Part shown: positions 24,181 through 37,220 of the stretch, in pieces
Position numbering within the stretch: the stretch's first letter is position 1
How the letters are laid out: each line of letters starts with the position of its first letter
Assembly (NCBI GenBank): GCA_015680685.1
Contig: MNCI01000651.1
Coordinates: 542,168 to 606,167, forward strand
Source of the DNA: Gnetum montanum
Taxonomy: Eukaryota; Streptophyta; Gnetopsida; Gnetales; Gnetaceae
Direction of reading: 5' to 3'
Length of the DNA: 64,000 nt
Made by a program: the position numbers and the translations under genes
Notes under the pieces: generated by a model
What the model was told of the DNA's origin: nothing
Seen by the model: the letters and a program-made list of their open reading frames with translations, nothing else
Databases searched by the model: none

Positions 24181-24389
24181 AACTATTTCCTATTCTTTGA
24201 GATATTAGGAAATGTATAAGGCCTTTGTTGTATGACTTTGTACTCTTCATTCCCCTTGCTCATAATGTTAAATGGGAGTTCTTTCCATGATTTGTTTATG
24301 GCTCTAGCATTTACAGCCTTAGCTTGATCGACATTGTTGTAGTTCCTAACTTTGTTTTTGGTGATAGGAATCTCTTCTTGAAACTTCAC

Positions 24390-24870
24390 TTCAAATCCTT
24401 GTTCTAATTCAATATTTTTGATGAATAAGAGGACTACACCATCTCCGTGGATGATAATTTAATCTCCCTCATAAGGTAAGTAAATCTCTTGATGAATCAA
24501 GGAAGAGACTACTCATAATTTATCTAACCAAGGTCTCCCTAGGATAAGGTTGAAACCTACCATATCCTCCACCACTAATAAATTAATAAATATATGGAAT
24601 TATTTCCCAATAATAAAGTCCAACAATATGGACCCTTTCACAGCTACCCATGATCCATTAAAGGACTTAAGGATAGATGTGAAGGTACCCTGAATGTACT
24701 ATAGCAAGTCTAAACACTCCATAATGAGAAAGAATATAACATTTGTTGCTACTCCATCATTGACATGCACCTAGTGCACCTAGTATTGACACAAATCCTT
24801 ATTGTTATGAAGAGAGGAACTCTCGATACCTAACCACTCCATGAGTCGGTCTTTACCTTGCTTTCATGAA
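24390..24870 (-). pseudogene. Protease region of gypsy element A
   Basis: The minus strand reads VVEDMVGFNLILGRPWLDKL near 24550-24500, followed by SSLIHQEIYLPYEG and IIIHGDGVVLLFI. The block N-L-I-L-G-R-P-W-L and a downstream H-Q-x-x-x-x-P are the C-terminal half of Tat-clade proteases. The catalytic triplet upstream (around 24780-24740) is degraded. The following 24183-24389 frame (KFQEEIPITKNKVRNYNN) is the post-protease linker. RT should follow within a few hundred bases but is found only at 5390, on the other side of the G/B1 insertion. Confidence 0.75.
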
Positions 24871-25399
24871 ATGTTAAGGTAGTTCACTTCATTTCTTCCC
24901 TAGGAAAAGGTGGTACCATCACCACATGGATGGACTCCTCATTAGCAAGAATATCTTCAATCATGGAAATAGAAGTTAACATCTTAATTAGTGCTTCATG
25001 GTTGACAAGGAAGATCATAACTAGGTCATATAGTCTCAAAGAGGTATTCTTTTGTTTAAGCGAGAGCTTGGCCTACTCCATTGCAATGAGGAAGTTTTTG
25101 TTATTATTGGATGGTTTTTCATTTTTCTTTACCTTGACTTCCTCTATTCTACCTAAGATCTTAACCCCATATTTTAGTGTCTATTGTTTAGACCCCTTTT
25201 CCTATTCTTGTTTCTAGTTATCCTACATAAGTTGGTTCATTAAGGTAGTTTGAGTGTTGAAGTCCATGGGTACTATTGAAATTGAAGTAGGCTTTAATGG
25301 GCCTACTTCCTTTCACATCTTTGGTTGTTTGGTATCTTTAGCATTTGGCTGAAGAGCTAGCTTCTTACATTTCTTTTGAGGTGAATTCTTATTATTTGG

Positions 25400-27360
25400 A
25401 TAGGAAGAGGCTAAAGCATTAGCTACCATGTGAGGATGTTAGTTAGTTAGGGTCATAGGTTCATCGATAGTGGGAGGAAGCAACCTAATAACAAATGGTT
25501 TCTTGGGAGGTGTATGTGGTGGTACCCTTATAATAAAATAAGTTCCTAAACCTAATGAATTTGAAGCCCTTTCATCAAAAGGAGGTACCTTAACCATAAA
25601 TGGCTCCCTAACAAGTTTAGAATTATTGTTAATGCTAAATGTAGCTATGGTATACTGGTCATTGTTAATGTTCAATGGATCCTTATATACTTGTATATTC
25701 TGGTTGGGGTCTAACCAAGTTGGATGCATCCAAGACCAACTCTCTACTATCTATAATCTTCTAAAAATCATATTTTAGGACCAAAAAAAAACCAGTATCA
25801 TTGTTTGGTAGCTAATGGTAGTGGCAGGATCAATATAGTATGAAGTATTTGAGCATTAGTAGATCATCCATTGTGACTATGGCAAGATTTCTAGCAATCT
25901 CACATAAGTGATCTACCTATTGCGAGTGTTCTCTAATAGTTTCTTATGTTGGATAAAGTTATTTCTTAGCAATTAATTAGGAAGCTCAGATGGTTTCATA
26001 GGTAGCTTAGTGTACTTGAACCTATCTTTCCTTTCAAATTTTGATCTAGGCAAGTTAGAGGTCGAAGCACTAGATGTTAATGGTTGAGTGGTGGTCATAG
26101 GGGCCTTTGGTTGTATTATCTTTGGCCCTTATTTTGTTTTCATTTCTTTGGCCACTATGTCCATGGCTACAGAATTTCATTTTCCTTTGTCTCTATCCCT
26201 TCTCATATGTTGGTTCTTATATGCTACATATGCTAGATTGTTACTAGCTTCCATAGTATCTTCTATGTTTTTCGTTTACGAAAAGGCTTGACTAAGTAAT
26301 TAGGAGTCTAAGTAGTAGAGCTTAGACTTAATATAATTGTTAATTTCCCCTTTGAAAATGGCCAAAAGATGCATCTCATAGATGATCTTAGGGATTTTAT
26401 TAAGGATGGGATTCCATCTCTATATGAACTTTTGGACAAGTTCAAGGGGCCCTTATTTGACCTTCATAAGTTGATCTAATGTTGTATTAGGTTTCAAGTT
26501 GTACTTGTAATGCTTAATGAATTATGAAATCAAGTCATGCAAAGAGCAATGGAATGTCTAAGAAGTACACAATACCAATCTCAGGCTTTTCTAGTTCGAG
26601 ACATCAGAAAGATGCATATCACAATATGCATCCAAACTTGTAGCAATAAGAACCTAGATTAAGAAGTAATGAGATAAGATTTGGGATCAACCTCACTATT
26701 GTATTTGGTAAAGTGGAAATTTAGGATTCCATTGGAATGAGTTATTCATGGGATGATAGGACTGATGGTTTTGTCTTGGTCAAATTCCATAATTTTAACC
26801 ATATAATTTGTGCTAGCTTTTAACTTCCCTAGCTCTTTGGTGAGATCTTGGATCATTTGGAAAGCTTGATTGAAGTCTTGGGGCATCCCCATAGATTCTA
26901 GTATTTGAACTAATGGTTGTGGAGGAATATGGATGACCTAGGATCATGTAGTTAGCATTGGTAAATAGGGAAAAGGTTATGTGATCACAGTCATAGGGAA
27001 ATTAAACAAGAAGGAGGTTTAGGTTGGAACCTAAGGGATGAAGAGGACAAAGGGAATATGGAATGCTTCTAAAGCCTAGGACTCTGAAGAGGGCCCTACT
27101 AATATGACAAAAGAAGGTGACATGGTAGATACCATCGCTGATGAACACGCTGATGAACACACTAAACATGGTTAAGTTACAAAAGCCATAATTGTAAACA
27201 AGGAGGCAGAGTGGGATACTAGTTGAGATTGATGTGCTACTATAATAGGTATTGGGAAGAACATGGTAGGAAATAAGGGAGTGGAATGAGGAATCTAATT
27301 TAGAGATGACATAGGGGATGTAGAGTGAGGAATGATCACTTGATGATCTGGCCATTATAA
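25400..27360 (-). pseudogene. Gag of gypsy element A
   Basis: Leftwards from 27360: a Ser/Pro-rich N-terminal stretch, then IQDLTKELGKLKASTNYMV near 26850, a start of the conserved gag fold (NFHFTKYNSEVDPKSYLITS) near 26720, and the region around 26450-26340 (GPLELVQKF, ILNKIPKII, LLAIFKGEINNYI). These follow the order of plant gypsy gag (P-x-x-x-Y-x-G-x-x-D-P...). A long linker to protease includes PFDERASNSLGLGTYFIIRV. Frames change repeatedly. It packages element RNA in its family. Element H at 29640-30720 has a related gag. Confidence 0.65.
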
Positions 27361-27881
27361 AAGATTCCCTATGAATGTATCTGATTTATACTCAACCCCA
27401 AACTCATATTGATCTTCTTGGTTTTGTTCAGAACTAACTTGCTCACTCATCTTGTCTTTGTCCACAAGTTGTTCCAACATATGGATGTGAAATTTTGTTG
27501 GTTCAATTTTATCATACAGTAAAGGAATATAATACTTTCTATTTCTATGGATAATCTCAAATTGACATTTCGATTCAGATTTTGTGCATGGGAAGAGGAG
27601 GCTAGCTTGGATTTTAGCACATATGAAGTTGTAGTACTATTCATTGATGTTGGAATAGAATGAATCTTATCTTAATGTACTGTGGGATTGTCTATGCTCT
27701 ATAATAGTTAGATCCTTAGGATCATAGATGCAAATAGCTTCTTGGTTGGAGGCCATGTATGCTATGTTGTAAGGTAAAATGGTTGACCAATGAAAAGGCA
27801 TAAATAATGTGAGGCTAACATGTTATGTAGTCTAGAAAAAGTTCTAAGTATTTTCTAATAGGGATTCAATCTCCCAATATA

Positions 27882-29572
27882 TGAGACCTCCAACATATGA
27901 AGATCTCAATGCATGAGACTTCGAATGTATGAACTACAACTATGATGAAAAATTAAAAATTTTCAAAAAAAATTTCTAACATATAATCAATGCTAGATAA
28001 AACAAAATGGGCTATAACATGTGTAATAAAAAATAAAAAAGTTGTGAAGTTCAGGTGTAGGAAATAGCAAAACCAACACACATTGCAACTACAAAAATTA
28101 AAATTTTTAAGTTGAAAACATAGGAAATGAGAGCAAGGTTGAGTACCACAACTACAGTAAAAATTAATTTTTTCAAAACTACCAAGCACAAGAAGTTGAG
28201 GTAGTGCTATGTGCTATCATAATAAAAAATAATTTTGTTAAAATTGCAAATTACAAAGAAGAGGGGTAGTACTACACACTACACTATGAAAACAGTGATG
28301 GAAATTTATTTATTTTTTTTACTTTAGGCCAAAATCTGGTTATGGTTCCACAACTTGGGGCTTTGGAAAAATCCAAAATAATTCTTAAAATGTTAAATAA
28401 GTTGACAAAAATTGATAGAAATAGGTAATAGGCTTGAAAATGGGTTTTAACAAAGAAATTAGTTAGAGACCTTCCTTCAAGCACAAGAAATAGTAATGAC
28501 TAAAAATTCAATGCTAAAAGAACCAAAAATTCCTATGCATAACAATTTAACTCTAGATTCATTAGCCTTGAAAGGGATCTCAAGCATCTCAAATGGTCTT
28601 ATTGATCACCTAAGAACTTAGAGGGTTTACTACCAAGCAATAAAAAATAAATATGAACAAATTTTTTAAATGCAAGATGTAGTGCAAAAAACAAGAATAG
28701 AGAGATGAAGAAAATATTGTAAAACAAGCTAATACTACAAAGCTTGATATTAATTATTGTAAAAGAAAATGTTAGAAACAAAGGTTCAAAGAATACAAAT
28801 TTTAGGTTCCATGAACCTAACAAATACAAAAATATCTCTCAACTCTAATGCAAATTACATGGTGTGTTCTACTACAATGTCCATGCAAATTTTCTCCTAA
28901 CCTTTGTCTATCACTGGTTCTCTCTACTCTAATGATTTCTTGAATGCTTGCACTACTCTAAAAGTCTCAAGTTCAACCTGAATGCACAATGATCCAAAAG
29001 TTCTTAAAATGATGCAAACTTTTATTTAAATAGGTCATACAATCATTGATTTTTTGCTAGTTTGATTCTACCAAATTTTAGACATTTCCTACAAAGTTTC
29101 TAATGCTTTCAAAGACCAAAATTTATAGTGTATGTCATGCTAATGTTTTTAACTTTTTTGGTACTAAATACTAGTGTATGTGGTACTTTTCACCATCCAA
29201 AAAACAACATATGGATCACCAACGTTTGGAGCTTTTCTTGCCAAATCTAGTGGCATATTTGGTCTATTTTCATGGTTCAAATCCAATGTATAGGCCACCA
29301 ATGGTTTTTGGATTTTTTATGCCAAATTTCATAAAATATTAACATTTTGAACTTCCATATGTTAGCTTAAATACATTTTCAGCTTGTGGGCTATAAATTT
29401 CACTTTACCCATTAAAAATGCTCAAACTTTTGCTAGAGCAAGGCCATAGGGTAGGATTTTTGATGAAAAAATAAGACAACTATGTTTGCCTTTAAATTCC
29501 CATCAAATTATAATGAAAATTTGGCTTTAATACTTTTTTATTTATCATAGAAATTTTCTTTGAAGTGTTTCA
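27882..29572 (-). repeat. Right (5') LTR of gypsy element A
   Basis: Positions 28678-29572 match 1-920, ending in a CA at 29571-29572 beyond which the two copies diverge. The left edge cannot be compared because the other copy runs off the window; TGAGACCTCC at 27882 is a plausible start, but no convincing primer-binding site lies beside it. At 27880-27930 are CCAACATATG-type cores also seen in the tandem array. Confidence 0.6.
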
Positions 29573-29639
29573 AGATTTGTGTACATCATTGAAAATTTAT
29601 AGTTCTTGAACTAGTCTTTCTATGACCTCCTTAATTGAT

Positions 29640-30720
29640 CTACATTATTGAATGTGTTTTTTCACCATTATTAGGCTTAATATTGGGGCTTGCATTATTT
29701 TTTTCCTTGTCACTTCCATCACTTGATGATGAACTTTTTCTATTATGGTTCACTAAAGCCATTTACTAGTTGCATTTTTGGGTAGATTTGTCTTTACTTA
29801 CTATTTTGTTGGCTTTGTTTCTAAAGTTCACCCACTTTGGATCATTATACTGAATGATCACCTCCTCAATATATTTAGTAGAGTTGATTACATCATGGAG
29901 GCTAAGTAGCCTTGGATAGACTAGCCTCCCTCTTATATAGTTATTAACAAATACTTCAAATATGTCTAGTATCTATTCATCAAGTAATTATTGTCCACCT
30001 AGAGATGAACTTGGAGATAGATTCATTAAGAGTCTATTTGATTGCTAACAGCTTTTGCAAAGTACCACCCTTAGTAATATTATACTTCAACCTCTCCATA
30101 AAGGTAATAAAGTGTTGCTTTAAAGAGGTGATAGATCCATGTGAGAGTAATCTATACCATTTAAGTATTTTACTAGTTAAGGATTTGAAAAAGCTTCTAA
30201 GGATGATGTGGGTAAGTAGCATGCATTCATTATGAAAGGTAATAATATGGTTCATAGGATCATATTCTTTATTATACTTAGATAAATTTGGTACTAAAAG
30301 GCCTTTGGGAACTTGGGTGGTGAGAATCAAAGGACTAGTGGGATAGATAAGGAGATGTGCAATCCAGACTATAAGATTATCCCCATGCAGTGCTATTACT
30401 TTTCACATTTGGTTTTCATTCATCTGAAGCCTAGAAATGATGTCTTGCAATAGAAGCATTAATGNAATGAGATGTTCCTCAATATCGCTTGTCATGGCCT
30501 TGATTTCTTTTCTAGTAGGCAAATATTCTACTATTATAGCTTGCTTAGACTAGGTGAGATCAATAAGTTAGTTTGGTTTGGCCAAGAAAGGCTCCAAACC
30601 ATTGGCTACCTCATATTAAGCCATCCTCCTTAGCTTGTTTTTAGGAAGCACGATCCTTAGTTCCCTATTTTACACATGTGACTTTGTAGTCATGGGCACT
30701 ATAACTACCTAAGATTTCTA
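29640..30720 (-). pseudogene. Gag of a second gypsy element (H)
   Basis: A clear retrotransposon gag core lies at 30330-30034: PKGLLVPNLSKYNKEYDPMN, then ECMLLTHIILRSFFKSLTSK and LKWYRLLSHGSITSLKQHFI. The pattern P-x-x-x-Y-x-x-x-x-D-P, an F-x-x-S-L block, W-Y-x-x-L, then G-S-I-x-x-x-x is diagnostic. Downstream at about 29870-29790 is YNDPKWVNFRNKANKIVSKD. It is a gag of the same general class as that of element A, in the same orientation and abutting A's right LTR, so A may have inserted into H. No pol of H is found in the window. Confidence 0.75.
30419..30464. repeat. 46-bp exact inverted repeat, left arm, next to an N
   Basis: TTCATCTGAAGCCTAGAAAT and the following bases to AAGCATTAATG are the exact reverse complement of 31334-31379. 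Each arm ends at a single N (30465 and 31380). Beyond the arms similarity drops quickly. Both arms translate to the same gag peptide (LLLQDIISRLQM) on opposite strands. Confidence 0.8.
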
Positions 30721-30999
30721 AATTTTCATCAATTTACGAACCTAAGAACCCTAGGAGGAGTCAAATCCTTACCCTATTATGGTATCAAAAAGAGTCTCTT
30801 GTATACACTTAAACAAAGAAACATGAATCAAGTGCATATGAAAACAAAAAATNCTGAGCAAGAAAAGTGAAGATATTAACATTCATGATGGAAATAGGGA
30901 GGGGCCTCCTTATATTACTCCTCCTACAGATTTCTTTGATTCAGCAAACAATCCCATCACTCAACGTGTGAATTTCATAGGCTTGTGAAATCTCTTTTT

Positions 31000-31455
31000 A
31001 TTTCTTCAATCATAAAATCCTACTTCCATGATCCCACCAGTTTCTAGTTTGTTATCCAAATATAGCCTCTTTTCAAATACCACTATTATCAATTCATCAT
31101 GCCATCTTCCAAATCCCCATTTAATACTAAATGCCTTTCAACCAATATTGCATGTGCCACAAACAAAATCAGTGCAAGTGTCACTACCATTTGTTCACCT
31201 ATGCAACATCTACCCTAGTATAATGCTCCTCAAGTTTTGATGCTAGATACTATACCATTGCAACTATTTTTACCCTTTCATAACCCCATTTTAAATAATC
31301 TTATAGTTCCATCAATTCCTAGTGTTTCTCTTTCATTAATGCTTCTATTGCAAGACATCATTTCTAGGCTTCAGATGAANACCCTTCTTCTAGTGCCAAA
31401 AGTCCTCTTGCAAAAACGTTCTTTACACCTCTACAAGGATACCTCCATGAACTAA
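31000..31455 (+). pseudogene. Plus-strand gag-like fragment with inverted-repeat arm
   Basis: Plus-strand frames at 31028-31240 and 31237-31455 are Pro/Ser/Leu-rich and include SLMLLLQDIISRLQM, the same peptide as the minus-strand gag H near 30440. This is either a gag N-terminal region of an oppositely oriented relative, or an inverted contig end: single Ns at 30853 and 31380 bracket 526 bp here. Beyond the shared peptide I recognise no domain. Confidence 0.4.
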
Positions 31456-34143
31456 GTGTAGAGATACATAGCGTGCAACCATAAATGGTCTTTAGATTGA
31501 TATAATTTTCAATGAATTAATGATTATGAAATGGAGCACAAATCCTTCAATCAAATACTAATTTTAACCACTGCATATGATCAAGAAATGACAAGGAATA
31601 ATGAAAAAGTATTAAAATGGCTAAGTATGAAAATGCTAAGAATCTAATGTTATGTTAAAATAGGATGTGTTGTAAAATGTAGAAATAATGTGAGTAAGAG
31701 AGCATGAAATAATAATATTTTTTTATGTGAGAGAAACGTTTTAAATCCTTTCTCAAAAAACAAGATGCTTTATTGATAGATTAAAAGTATTACCTCTTAG
31801 TGAGGGCCAAACTACAATTGATATAAAAAAACATAATAGTAATAAAGAGATGGAATTATTAAAAGAGGTCTTAGATCTTGAATAAAATAAAGATTTAAAG
31901 GATAGAACATAACCTCTAAAGCATTAGCTAATGAATGGAGAAGCTACTGATTTCAATCTAGAGTTGATTCCTAACCAAAATAAAGCTTTTTCAACTAAAA
32001 GTCCTTCACTGATGCTAGAGCTAAAAATTTTCTAATTCTAGAAAGTATTTTGAAATCCTATGAGCTCTATATTTAGAATTAAAGTTAATGATACAGATGA
32101 TGTTGAAGATGCATAAGATATTGAAGGCAACTAACAAAACACATGGAATGTTGTAATATTGGTAGGCACTCGTGCTCGCAATCTCTTATGATTTTTTGCA
32201 AGTGCTTTCCAATTTCAAAAGATCTGATGTTGTCTCAAAAAGATTCAAGACCTACCCAATCCTAATGTCTCCAGGACTTTCAAAAATATGAAGCCCTAAA
32301 TATTTGTATTTTTCTTCTATTTATAGGCCTAGATTTACTAGATTTGATTTAGAGTTGCCAAAATTGAACTGTGTAAATCACAATAGAAAAACTAATTAGG
32401 GCTCATGAAACTTTTTGAAAATTTCTTAATAGAAAAATTGATGCATATCTAGTAGAGGTAAAAAATGATGTCATGTATTAAAAGTGTGATTGACAAAACA
32501 TGTAAAAAGAAGAGTTGAAGTCAAGATTGACATGAGATGTGACACTAGACATTGAAACTAAAGAGCATGAACAAAGAGCCAAAAATGTTAATTTTGAGCT
32601 GCTAGAAATGGCTTTGAGCTTAGAAACCATAAAATGTATCCATACTTACTTTTGATTCAAAACAAATGGAAAAGTAGGTACAAAAAGTCTAAGATCATGA
32701 AAGTTATGTTAACTTATAAGGATAAGAAAGTGCCACTAATTTCAAACATCGAGTCTACAGAAATAAGCATATTTGTACTAGCCATAAGATCAACTTTGAT
32801 AGTAATTAGTTTATTAATCAAGACCAAAAGTATTGAACATTACTTAACATAGACTAACACAATAGGACTTGCATTCAAGCACTTATAGTTGACCCTATAA
32901 TCTATCACCTTGAAATGATTCATTTGTAAGATTTGTTTTAATCTATGAGTTGGAAGCCATGATACATAGCAAACATGTTCAATAGCATGAGGGATGAGCT
33001 TGAGCTCTTACTAGATTCTCAAATCAGGCAAATTTTAGTAAACATGATAAGGGATAGATAGACACAAATCTATTGAAATGTGGTCATATTTCAAGCAACT
33101 TTACAATCCATTGAGAATGTGATCATTATCATGATACCCCATGAAGGCTAGGAAGGAGCTATAGAATTTTTCATTGATTATATCAATGTGATACTCAACA
33201 TCCCTATGGCATCGACCTTGAATTTTTTTATCACCAAAGATATCCAAGTGTCTATAGGGATGGGGATAAGAGGAGATGGAAGCATGATCATAACTCAACA
33301 TGAGGATGCATTAAATAGAATATTATAACTAGGAAAATTAATTGAAAATATGTTTAACATTCCTAAATATGCCATTACCTTATAGTTTGAGATAATTACA
33401 ACTAAGAACAAATTGATGTCATTTGAGTCCATTTAGAGTAGGTTAAATTGAGTATCTAGAAACTACAAGATAAACCTATCCAACTTTATGTCTAGCTAAA
33501 TAACACCATGTGATTCATTTCTTTTAAGTAGCTTGGGCAACTTCATACTAAAAAGCTCAAGTAGTTGATGGCCTAGTAGAAAATATTGAGTAGAAGAAGA
33601 AAAAGGAAACATGAAATATGTCTTAGATAGATGCAAAGTCACATGAATTTGGAAAAACCATCACCATGTTGTAGGATGAGAATAAATGCTCAGTAGTGAA
33701 AATTAGAGACAAAATCAAGAGGAAAAAGAACAAGAAGAAAGAAAAGTAAGGTTGAGCCATCTATAGAAATAAATAGTCAAGGTAAATTTGAAGATAAAGA
33801 AGTTGGTTAAGGAAAATCGCTACCTATCCATGGCAAAGGTTTAAGCAATTCAACTAAAGATCCACCATTAAAATTAGGACTTGGAATAATGAAGCTACAA
33901 GAAAAGATGTGGTCAAAACTAATATAAAGATTAGATCAACCTACAGAAATAATTTAATGCAAAAGAAATCAAAATGACTAAAAACCAACTAAATGTCATC
34001 TTATAGCAATCATTTCATATTGCCTAAAAAAGCATCATTAATGGAATCAATGTAGTGAGCCATGCAAAGATTAAAATGAAAGAGCTACAAATCAAGAAGA
34101 TGACTTACTACATGGAGCTAGCTAATCTTTGTTATGTTAATCT
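31456..34143. other. Degenerate sequence with a plus-strand protein-like stretch
   Basis: Mostly unassignable. On the plus strand about 33095-33420 gives a coherent frame with one or two stops: NVIIIMIPHEG, then GAIEFFIDYINVILNIPMAS, QVSIGMGIRGDGSMI and RKLIENMFNIPKYAIT-like residues, then a charged tail to 33760. No family recognised. Element D is inserted at the right end of this stretch, and the same host sequence should continue at 50003. Confidence 0.35.
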
Positions 34144-34612
34144 TGTTAAAGATTTTGTATGTTCTAGTATGCTTAACATGTTAAATCTTATCTATATTCT
34201 CTAATACCATGAGAGTTTATATATATCATCTATGATGTTGATGTATTATACTACTTTTTATTTAAGGTTTGTTACAAATAATTCTATTTATTTTATTCTT
34301 TCACTAATATATGCATATTTTTTCTATTCATTATATTGACATGATTATTACTCATAACCTATATATGTGTTGATTCTGATTCTTTAGAGGGTGGAGTACG
34401 TAGAACATAACAATAGAGATATATTGTTAAATATTATTTTTCTATGTTTGTTCTAATTTATCATTTAGATATATGTAAGTAACACCATGAACAATACAAT
34501 ATAATATTCATACTGTATTCCAACCTTTATGTTCCTGTGTTTATGTTATGATGGTCATTATAATATTTCTAATTTCAAGGACTTAGTAATCTAAACATCA
34601 AAAAATGTAACA
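34144..34612 (+). repeat. D left (5') LTR, 469 bp
   Basis: Starts TGTTAAAGATTTTGTATG and ends ATGTAACA. It aligns with 37761-38142 and then, without a break, with 49896-50002 once B2 is removed. The preceding five bases are AATCT. Confidence 0.85.
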
Positions 34613-34624
34613 TGGTATTAGAGA
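34613..34624 (+). promoter_or_regulatory. Primer-binding site of D (initiator tRNA-Met type)
   Basis: TGGTATTAGAGA directly after the LTR differs from the common plant site TGGTATCAGAGC by two bases. It fixes the plus orientation of D. Confidence 0.8.
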
Positions 34625-35989
34625 TTGGTTTTGATGAAATTGTAGACTAACACTGTGAAACATTTATGATGATATGATAGTTAGGTTCATTTAATGCCAA
34701 GGTTAGTATAAAGTTAACTATAAAATCTCATTTTTCACATTTGCAAAGAAATCGCAAAATTGTAGAGAGCTCAACATAGTAAGAGAATTTAGTTTTTTAG
34801 GCATGTTAAGTTTTAAATCATCTTGTTACCTTCAATATCAACTAGTAAGCATTCAAAAATTTAATTTGTAGTCAAGATACCATGGCTTTCTCTTAAAATT
34901 TGAAGAAATGAGTTATTTCATGATTTTCAATTTGTTGATTATTTAAATTTGATTTTATGTTTTAAATTAGTTTAGATAAAAGAAATCATTATGCAATTAC
35001 TTGAATTTTCAAAGAAAATTATTTTTCATTGTTTAAAATTCAATTTTAGAAAGCCATAGTTTCTTGCATGTTACAAATTAATTGTTTGTTGAAATGTCTT
35101 GCAATGAAAGATGGTAAGGTCAGAAGTGTAGATATTCAAAAGGAAAGCACGATGATCATGCCCAATCATAAACTTCTTTCAAACATACATAAAGTGATAA
35201 ACCATCATAATCATTATGACCAAGAACTCAACATGAAAATCCTTAAGGTGAAGCCTCTAGTTCTACAATAAAGGCTAGAACTAAAACGCTAAAGTTACAT
35301 TTAACAATAGTCACCCATTATGAAGCTATGGCCAACAAAACAAAACACTTTTATTGGTCATTATCAAGGGAATAATACATCAAATACCTAAATCCTAGGA
35401 TCAATGTTCAATATCACTACTGTGGTCTAGCATTGGCCATAGAATTAGGAAAGTTGGATCATTGTGTTAAACTAAAGAGGTAAGGTCTTATACCATTAAT
35501 ATAGTTTGTAGTGTCAACGAATAATATGGTGGTTGAAAATTTCATAAGGACCTAGAATAATAGCTTGTTTATTTATCAAAATAGAAAGACCTGAAGATAC
35601 TCTAGGATTCAAACAAGGTATATGCAATTCTAATTTTAAATAATGGAAATAGATTTTGCATTAAAGAAAGTAATGTTCCTCAAGCATCAAATTATAGAAT
35701 GTTTTCTAAATGATGATAAATGAGGAAATTCTTGCACTACTAGCACCATGAGAATCCTATTTTCACAACTCAATATATGATATTATGGCTTAGTTAATAT
35801 CATTGTTTGCAAGGTAGCTATGAAGAAGAGGAAAATGCAATCTACTAGCCTCTATTATGTCTACTCTATGTTGTGGTAAAGTAGGAAAGCCATGTGGATT
35901 TTTTGTCAATCTTAAAAATGGAAATGAAGGGATAGGTACTTTCATACTACACAACATCTACTAATCATTTTTCCTATGACTAGCTCTTA

Positions 35990-36533
35990 CCAACATGTGT
36001 TAAAGTATTTAATAATGCTAGCATTGTGGATATCACTGTGGTGATGAAAAGTAAGAATAAAGAGTTGGTTTCATGACTATTTCTTAAAGCTAGAGTATAC
36101 TATCATAGAGCTTCTAGAAATGTTCAGTCTGCTAACATCTAATTAGAGGGGTGGAGAAAAATTAAGTGTTATTACCTAACTTTCTCCATAATGCATGCTA
36201 TGATGCAACATCATAGTCTTGAAAATAATTTTATTCATCAAGAAGCAAAAATAATTTTCTTTAAGGCATTAGTGGAGAAGAGTCCTATGAAAGAAACATT
36301 ATATAATAAAACTACATGGAAAGATGTTGGAAATATGAATGCAAATGACTTTCCATTAATAATCAAAGGAATGGTTAATAAAGATATCAAGAGACTCTCT
36401 AAAATAAATTTCATTACAATGAGTAACAATTTACTATATGATTTAATATTTATGAATTATACTATGATAGAATATTATTTTAGAGCAAAAGTCTACGATG
36501 TAATGCTAAGAAATAAAAAAAATAGTGTTTGAT
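35990..36533 (+). pseudogene. Unknown protein of element D, first part
   Basis: One frame runs with few stops: VDITVVMKSKNKELVS, then KARVYYHRASRNVQSAN, IFFKALVEKSPMKETLYNKT, DFPLIIKGMVNKDIKRLSKI and FRAKVYDVMLRNKKNSV. The last 113 codons (36191-36532) are fully open. It is Lys/Asn/Ile-rich with no zinc knuckle, protease or RT motif. It may be the product once used by a non-autonomous family or a captured gene. Not recognised. Confidence 0.45.
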
Positions 36534-37220
36534 GTTTCTTTGGCACAAATTGAAGCATTAAATAAATATCTACAAACTACTTATCAAAAATATGCCAAAG
36601 CTTTTGCAAAATTTAAGGGAGAGGTTGAAGGTGCAATAAAGTTTTTAAATCATCAAAGTTAGTAGCACTAAAGCAAGAAGCACTCTGGGTTCTAGTACAA
36701 AGATAGAGCTTGCAAGCATAGTAGAGAAATTAACAGTGAGAACTATGGAGTTAGAGGATGATAAAATCATATGTAAAAGAACAACTTCTAAACTTAAGGA
36801 AGAAATTCACTCCCTATAGAACCATGTGAAAGATCTAACTAAAAAGAAGAAATATCTTTCAAAACCTTTTAATGCAAAATGGAAGAAACTAGATGCCACG
36901 ATGAGAGATTTACAAGAGTAGATTGTGTATGAAAATTTTATAGCTCACTATAAAGCAATCTTGAAATTTGCCTTAGGCAAGGACTATGAGCTTCAACCTC
37001 ATACCACCATAATGTCATCATTGCTTATGAAAACTTATAATGAAACTCAAAAAGTAAAGAAGTTAAAGTAAGATGTTCCACTACCATCTTATGAAACTCT
37101 TTCTATTTCTAAAGAGTTCATAGTAAATGACTTTTCTCCAAAAATAAAGCTTGAATCATCATCAAAAATTTGTCATAATTTGATAAAAGAAGATACAGAC
37201 TCATTTTTTGATTCATGATA
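36534..37220 (+). pseudogene. Unknown coiled-coil protein of element D, second part
   Basis: Continues after a frameshift. LAQIEALNKYLQTTYQKYAK and AFAKFKGEVEGAIKF lead into a frame with three stops: ELASIVEKLTVRTMELEDDK, TSKLKEEIHSL, HVKDLTKKKKYLSKP, KWKKLDATMRDLQE and, at the end, LIKEDTDSFFDS with two stops. Heptad-like Leu/Lys/Glu spacing suggests a coiled coil. It ends about 540 bases before the right LTR. Function unknown. Confidence 0.45.

Noticed and set aside
27002-27355. Minus-strand frame with membrane-like hydrophobic stretch
   Set aside because: It lies in the N-terminal part of element A gag and the conserved reading is in another frame; not an envelope or membrane protein.
27862-27878. 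Possible primer-binding site of element A (AGGGATTCAATCTCCCA)
   Set aside because: It ends in CCA near a TG and looks like a tRNA T-arm, but it does not match a tRNA 3' end known to prime plant gypsy elements closely enough.
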